DNA of 64,000 bases from Streptomyces rishiriensis (GTDB lineage Bacteria; Actinomycetota; Actinomycetes; Streptomycetales; Streptomycetaceae). How positions within the stretch are numbered: position 1 is the first letter of the stretch; each line of letters begins with the position of its first letter. Location of the stretch: NCBI RefSeq assembly GCF_003112535.1, contig NZ_BEWA01000011.1:141425-205424 (forward strand), written 5' to 3'. Shown piece after piece: positions 60,975 through 64,000 of the stretch. The notes below the pieces were generated by a model, which saw only the letters and a program-made list of their open reading frames with translations, was not told the origin of the DNA and did no database searches. The translations under genes were made by a program, and so were the position numbers.

Positions 60975-63900
60975 TTACTTCCCCTTCTCGATGTGGTCCC
61001 ACTTGGCCAGCAGCTCGCGCAGCCGCGAGACGGCCCGCGCGCGCGACGCGTCGTCGTGCAGTGCCGGAGCCAGCGCCGACTCCAACTTGTCCATCTCCTC
61101 GGCGACTTCCTCCGGTGTGACGGCGAGTCCGGGTTCGAGGGCCTCGAGCAACAGCTCGGCGATCATGCCCGCGGTGGGGAAGTCGAAGATCAGGCCCTGC
61201 GGCAGGTCGAGTCCCGACACACGGCGCAGACGGTTGCGCAGTTCGAGACCGGTCAGCGAGTCGAAGCCGATGTCGAGGAAGGCGACCCCGTCCTCGACCG
61301 CCGTCGAGCCGGTGGCGTGACCGAGCACCCGTCCGGCTTCCACCAGCACCAGGTCGGTCAGCGCCGTCAGCCGCTCCGGTGGCGACAGCGGCAGCAGGCG
61401 CGCCCGCAGCGCCTCCCCGTCGTCCCCCGGCTTGGCGCCCCTGTCACCACCGGTACCTGTGCCGGTACCAGTGCCGGCGCCGCTGCCGCTGCCGCTGCCG
61501 CTGCCGGGGGCCGTGAGAGCGGCGACCTCGGGCAGTTCCCGCAGCAGCGGGCGCTCCCTGGCCACCGTGTAGGCCGGCACGAACCGCGACCAGTCGATAC
61601 CCGCGACCACGAGGTGCCCCTCGCCACGCGCGATCGCCTGGCCCAGGGCCTCGACCGCCAGGTCGGGCCGCATCAGCTCGACGCCGACCTCCGCGAACTC
61701 CTCGGCCACCGTCTCGTCGACCATGCCGCCGCCGGCCCAGGCGCCCCAGGCCACGGCAGTCGCCGACCGGCCCTGGGCGCGCCTGCGAAGCGCGAGGCCC
61801 TCGACGAAGGCATTGGCGGCTGCGTAGGCGCTCTGCCCCGCACCGCCCCAGACGGCGGCGCCCGAGGAGAACATCACGAAGGCGTCCAGCGGACGGTCGG
61901 CGAGCAGGGCGTCCAGGTGGACCGCACCGGCGATCTTCGCCCGGCCCACCTCCGCGAACTCCGCGACGCTGCTGTCCGGCAGCTGCACAGGTTCCTGTGC
62001 GGCGCCCGCCGTGTGGAAGACGGCGGAGACGGGCACGTCGGACGGGACCGCCGCGATGACCTCGGCGAGCGCGGCCCGGTCGGTGACGTCGCAGGCCGCG
62101 ACGGTGACACGGGCGCCGAGCGCGGTCAGCTCCGCCTCCAACGCGTCCGCCCCCTCGGCGGCCGGGCCGCGGCGGCTGAGCAGCAGCAGGTGTTCGGCGC
62201 CCCGGCCCGCGGCCCACCGCGCCAAGTGTGCGCCGATGCCCCCGGTACCGCCGGTGACCAGGACCGTACCGCGGGGCGTCCAGGGCTCCCCGGACACCGC
62301 GCCACCGCCACCGGCACCGGCACCGGCACCGGCGGACTCGGCACGGACCATACGGCACGCGTACGCACCCGTGGCCCGGATCGCCACCTGGTCCTCGCCG
62401 TGCTCTCCGCAGAGCACGGCGACCAGCCGGTCCAACGCCGTCCCGTCGGGCTCGGCGGCCACATCGACGAGTCCGCCCCAGGACCTGGGGTGGTCGAGGG
62501 CCAGGACCGTGCCGAGTCCCCAGACCATGGGCTGCGTCGCGCTGTCCGCCTCCCCGTCCTCCCGGACCGCGACGGCCCCGGAGGTCAGGCACCACAGCGG
62601 GGCGCTGACGTCCAGATCCTTGAGCGACTGGACGAGGGTGACGGTGGCGGACGTTCCCCGTGACAGCGTGGGGTGGTCGGCGTCCGGCCGCTCGTCCAGG
62701 GGCAGCAGGGACACCACTGCGACCGGTGCGGCCCCCGCAGTGTCCAGACCGGCCCGGACGAGTTCCGCCCTGATCAGTTCCGCCAGGCCGTTCCGGTCCT
62801 CACCGTCCACGTCCACCCGTACGACGCGACCGCCGTGGGCGGTCAGCGCGCCGCCCGTGGCCTCCGCCATCGCGTCGGCCTGCCCCGCGGGCACCAGCAT
62901 CAGCCAAGTGCCGTCGGCGACGACCGTATCCGGCGACGACGCGTCGGTTATCGGCCGCCAGTCGATCCGGTACCGCCAGCCGTCCAGCACAGCCTGGTCA
63001 CGGTGACGGCGGCGCCACGAGGACAGGGCGGGCAGGACGCCGTCCAGGACGGACGCGTCGAGCCGCAGGGAGTGGGCCAGCGAGTTCGCGTCGCCACTGT
63101 CCACGATGTCCCAGAAAGCCGCGTCGACCGGATCGGCCACGGTCTCGGCGACGGCCGGTCCGTCGCCCGCGATCCAGTACCGCTGGTGTTGGAAGGCGTA
63201 GGTGGGCAGGTCCACCCGCCGGGCTCCGGTCCCGGCGAACACCTTCTCCCAGTCCACCCGCACACCCCGGGCATGCAACTGCCCCAAGCTGCTCATCAGC
63301 GCCCGGTCCTCCGGCATGTCCCGCCGCAGAGAAGGCACGCAATCCCCGGCCACCATCCCCGACAGCACACCGTCAGGACCCAACTCCAAGAACGTCGACA
63401 CCTTCTGCTTTCGCAGCGCCTCGACACCGTCGTGGAACCGGACCGTGCCCCGCACGTGCTCCACCCAGTACTCCGGCGTGCACAACCGGCCCGCCTCCGC
63501 CACTTCACCGGTCAGATTCGACACCACCGGCACAACCGGCTCGTGATAGGCGAGTGCGGCCGCGACCTGGCGGAATTCCTCCAACATCGGATCCATCAAC
63601 GCCGAATGGAACGCGTGCGAGACCCGCAACCGCTTGACCCGACGATCCCCCAAGCGGGCCACCACCTCCGCGACGGCGTCCTCGGCGCCCGACAGCACCA
63701 ACGACGTCGGCCCGTTCACCGCCGCGACACTCACACCCTCGCCCAGCAAAGGCCCGACCTCGTCCTCCGCCGCCTCGACCGCGAACATCACCCCACCCGA
63801 CGGCAGAGCCTGCATCAACCGACCCCGCGCCACCACCAGAGCCGCCGCATCCTCCAACGACCACACACCCGCAACGAACGCAGCCGTCACCTCACCGACC

Positions 63901-64000
63901 GAATGACCCGTCACATAGTCGGGACGCACACCCCACGACTCCGCCAACCGGAACAACGCCACCTCGACGGCGAACAGCGCCGGCTGCGCAAACCGCGTCT
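60975..64000 (-). CDS. Ansamycin-type modular PKS, C-terminal AT-KR-ACP, partial (start beyond the right edge)
   Basis: About 1,008 residues are visible. The AT has GHSVGE and HAFHS, the malonyl-type signature. After a KR structural half, the KR has TGGTGGIGAHLARW, Ser in MFSSGAA and Tyr in SAYAAANAF. It lacks the LDD motif and has Trp eight residues before the Tyr, so it is A-type and should give an L-configured hydroxyl. There is no DH. The ACP has GFDSLTGLE. A Gly/Ser and Gly/Thr linker precedes the ACP. No thioesterase follows; a helical tail ends at TAA (60975), as expected when an amide synthase releases the product. Any KS and earlier modules lie past base 64000. Confidence 0.94.
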   Translation of the reverse strand, partial: TRFAQPALFAVEVALFRLAESWGVRPDYVTGHSVGEVTAAFVAGVWSLEDAAALVVARGRLMQALPSGGVMFAVEAAEDEVGPLLGEGVSVAAVNGPTSLVLSGAEDAVAEVVARLGDRRVKRLRVSHAFHSALMDPMLEEFRQVAAALAYHEPVVPVVSNLTGEVAEAGRLCTPEYWVEHVRGTVRFHDGVEALRKQKVSTFLELGPDGVLSGMVAGDCVPSLRRDMPEDRALMSSLGQLHARGVRVDWEKVFAGTGARRVDLPTYAFQHQRYWIAGDGPAVAETVADPVDAAFWDIVDSGDANSLAHSLRLDASVLDGVLPALSSWRRRHRDQAVLDGWRYRIDWRPITDASSPDTVVADGTWLMLVPAGQADAMAEATGGALTAHGGRVVRVDVDGEDRNGLAELIRAELVRAGLDTAGAAPVAVVSLLPLDERPDADHPTLSRGTSATVTLVQSLKDLDVSAPLWCLTSGAVAVREDGEADSATQPMVWGLGTVLALDHPRSWGGLVDVAAEPDGTALDRLVAVLCGEHGEDQVAIRATGAYACRMVRAESAGAGAGAGGGGAVSGEPWTPRGTVLVTGGTGGIGAHLARWAAGRGAEHLLLLSRRGPAAEGADALEAELTALGARVTVAACDVTDRAALAEVIAAVPSDVPVSAVFHTAGAAQEPVQLPDSSVAEFAEVGRAKIAGAVHLDALLADRPLDAFVMFSSGAAVWGGAGQSAYAAANAFVEGLALRRRAQGRSATAVAWGAWAGGGMVDETVAEEFAEVGVELMRPDLAVEALGQAIARGEGHLVVAGIDWSRFVPAYTVARERPLLRELPEVAALTAPGSGSGSGSGAGTGTGTGTGGDRGAKPGDDGEALRARLLPLSPPERLTALTDLVLVEAGRVLGHATGSTAVEDGVAFLDIGFDSLTGLELRNRLRRVSGLDLPQGLIFDFPTAGMIAELLLEALEPGLAVTPEEVAEEMDKLESALAPALHDDASRARAVSRLRELLAKWDHIEKGK

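Overview
The window is very GC-rich, with strong G/C at third codon positions, GTG starts, GTGA/ATGA gene overlaps and giant modular synthases. All of this points to an actinomycete, most likely a Streptomyces. It holds two different secondary-metabolite clusters separated by about 4 kb of ordinary or decaying chromosomal genes.

Region 1 (base 1 to about 52.5 kb) is a hybrid NRPS / trans-AT (AT-less) polyketide cluster, mostly on the minus strand. A free adenylating ligase (18863-20491) and a free carrier protein (20488-20742) form a probable amino-acid loading unit. An NRPS-PKS protein (44874-51953) has the order ACP-Cy-Cy-A-PCP-Ox-KS. Its A domain carries a cysteine-like code, so a thiazole is predicted, and its KS lacks the HGTGT histidine. 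A second PKS (32231-38521) has linker-ACP-KS-KR-ACP-KS. The third and largest (18866 to beyond base 1) starts DH-ACP-KR and runs through four KS modules to a tandem ACP followed by a DUF2156/GNAT-like domain. No module contains an AT. Two AT-PfaD-type enoyl reductase fusions supply the ATs, and one of them has a visibly degenerate reductase half. HMG-CoA synthase, a free enoyl-CoA hydratase and an in-line hydratase domain suggest beta-branching. Accessory genes are a type II thioesterase, a Sfp-type PPTase, a DHA2 exporter, a truncated hemoglobin, two paralogous alpha/beta-repeat proteins of unknown function, an SDR/hydrolase fusion with a cysteine nucleophile, a methyltransferase and a PIG-L/Mca-type amidase. 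The whole architecture resembles the leinamycin family. The diagnostic thiocysteine-lyase (SH) and TE domains would lie just off the left edge.

A 16-bp inverted repeat, TGCnCA-N4-TGnGCA, occurs in five intergenic promoter regions of Region 1. By position, one site heads every apparent operon of the cluster. It looks like the operator of a cluster-wide regulator that is not encoded in the window.

Region 2 (about 52.6 to 56.5 kb) has an OmdA/YdeI-type protein, a SUKH (SMI1/KNR4) protein with an Lsr2-like tail, a frameshifted TPR pseudogene, and modA. A 50-codon frame is coupled to the modA stop and may be the stump of modB.

Region 3 (56.5 kb to the right edge, minus strand) is the end of an ansamycin-type cluster. 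It has a cis-AT type I PKS C-terminus (AT-KR-ACP, no thioesterase), an arylamine N-acetyltransferase-like amide synthase directly downstream, a class A FAD monooxygenase, a SAM methyltransferase and a shikimate-dehydrogenase homologue. This gene order resembles rifE-rifF-orf19 and rifI. The start of the PKS and any AHBA synthase genes lie beyond base 64000.
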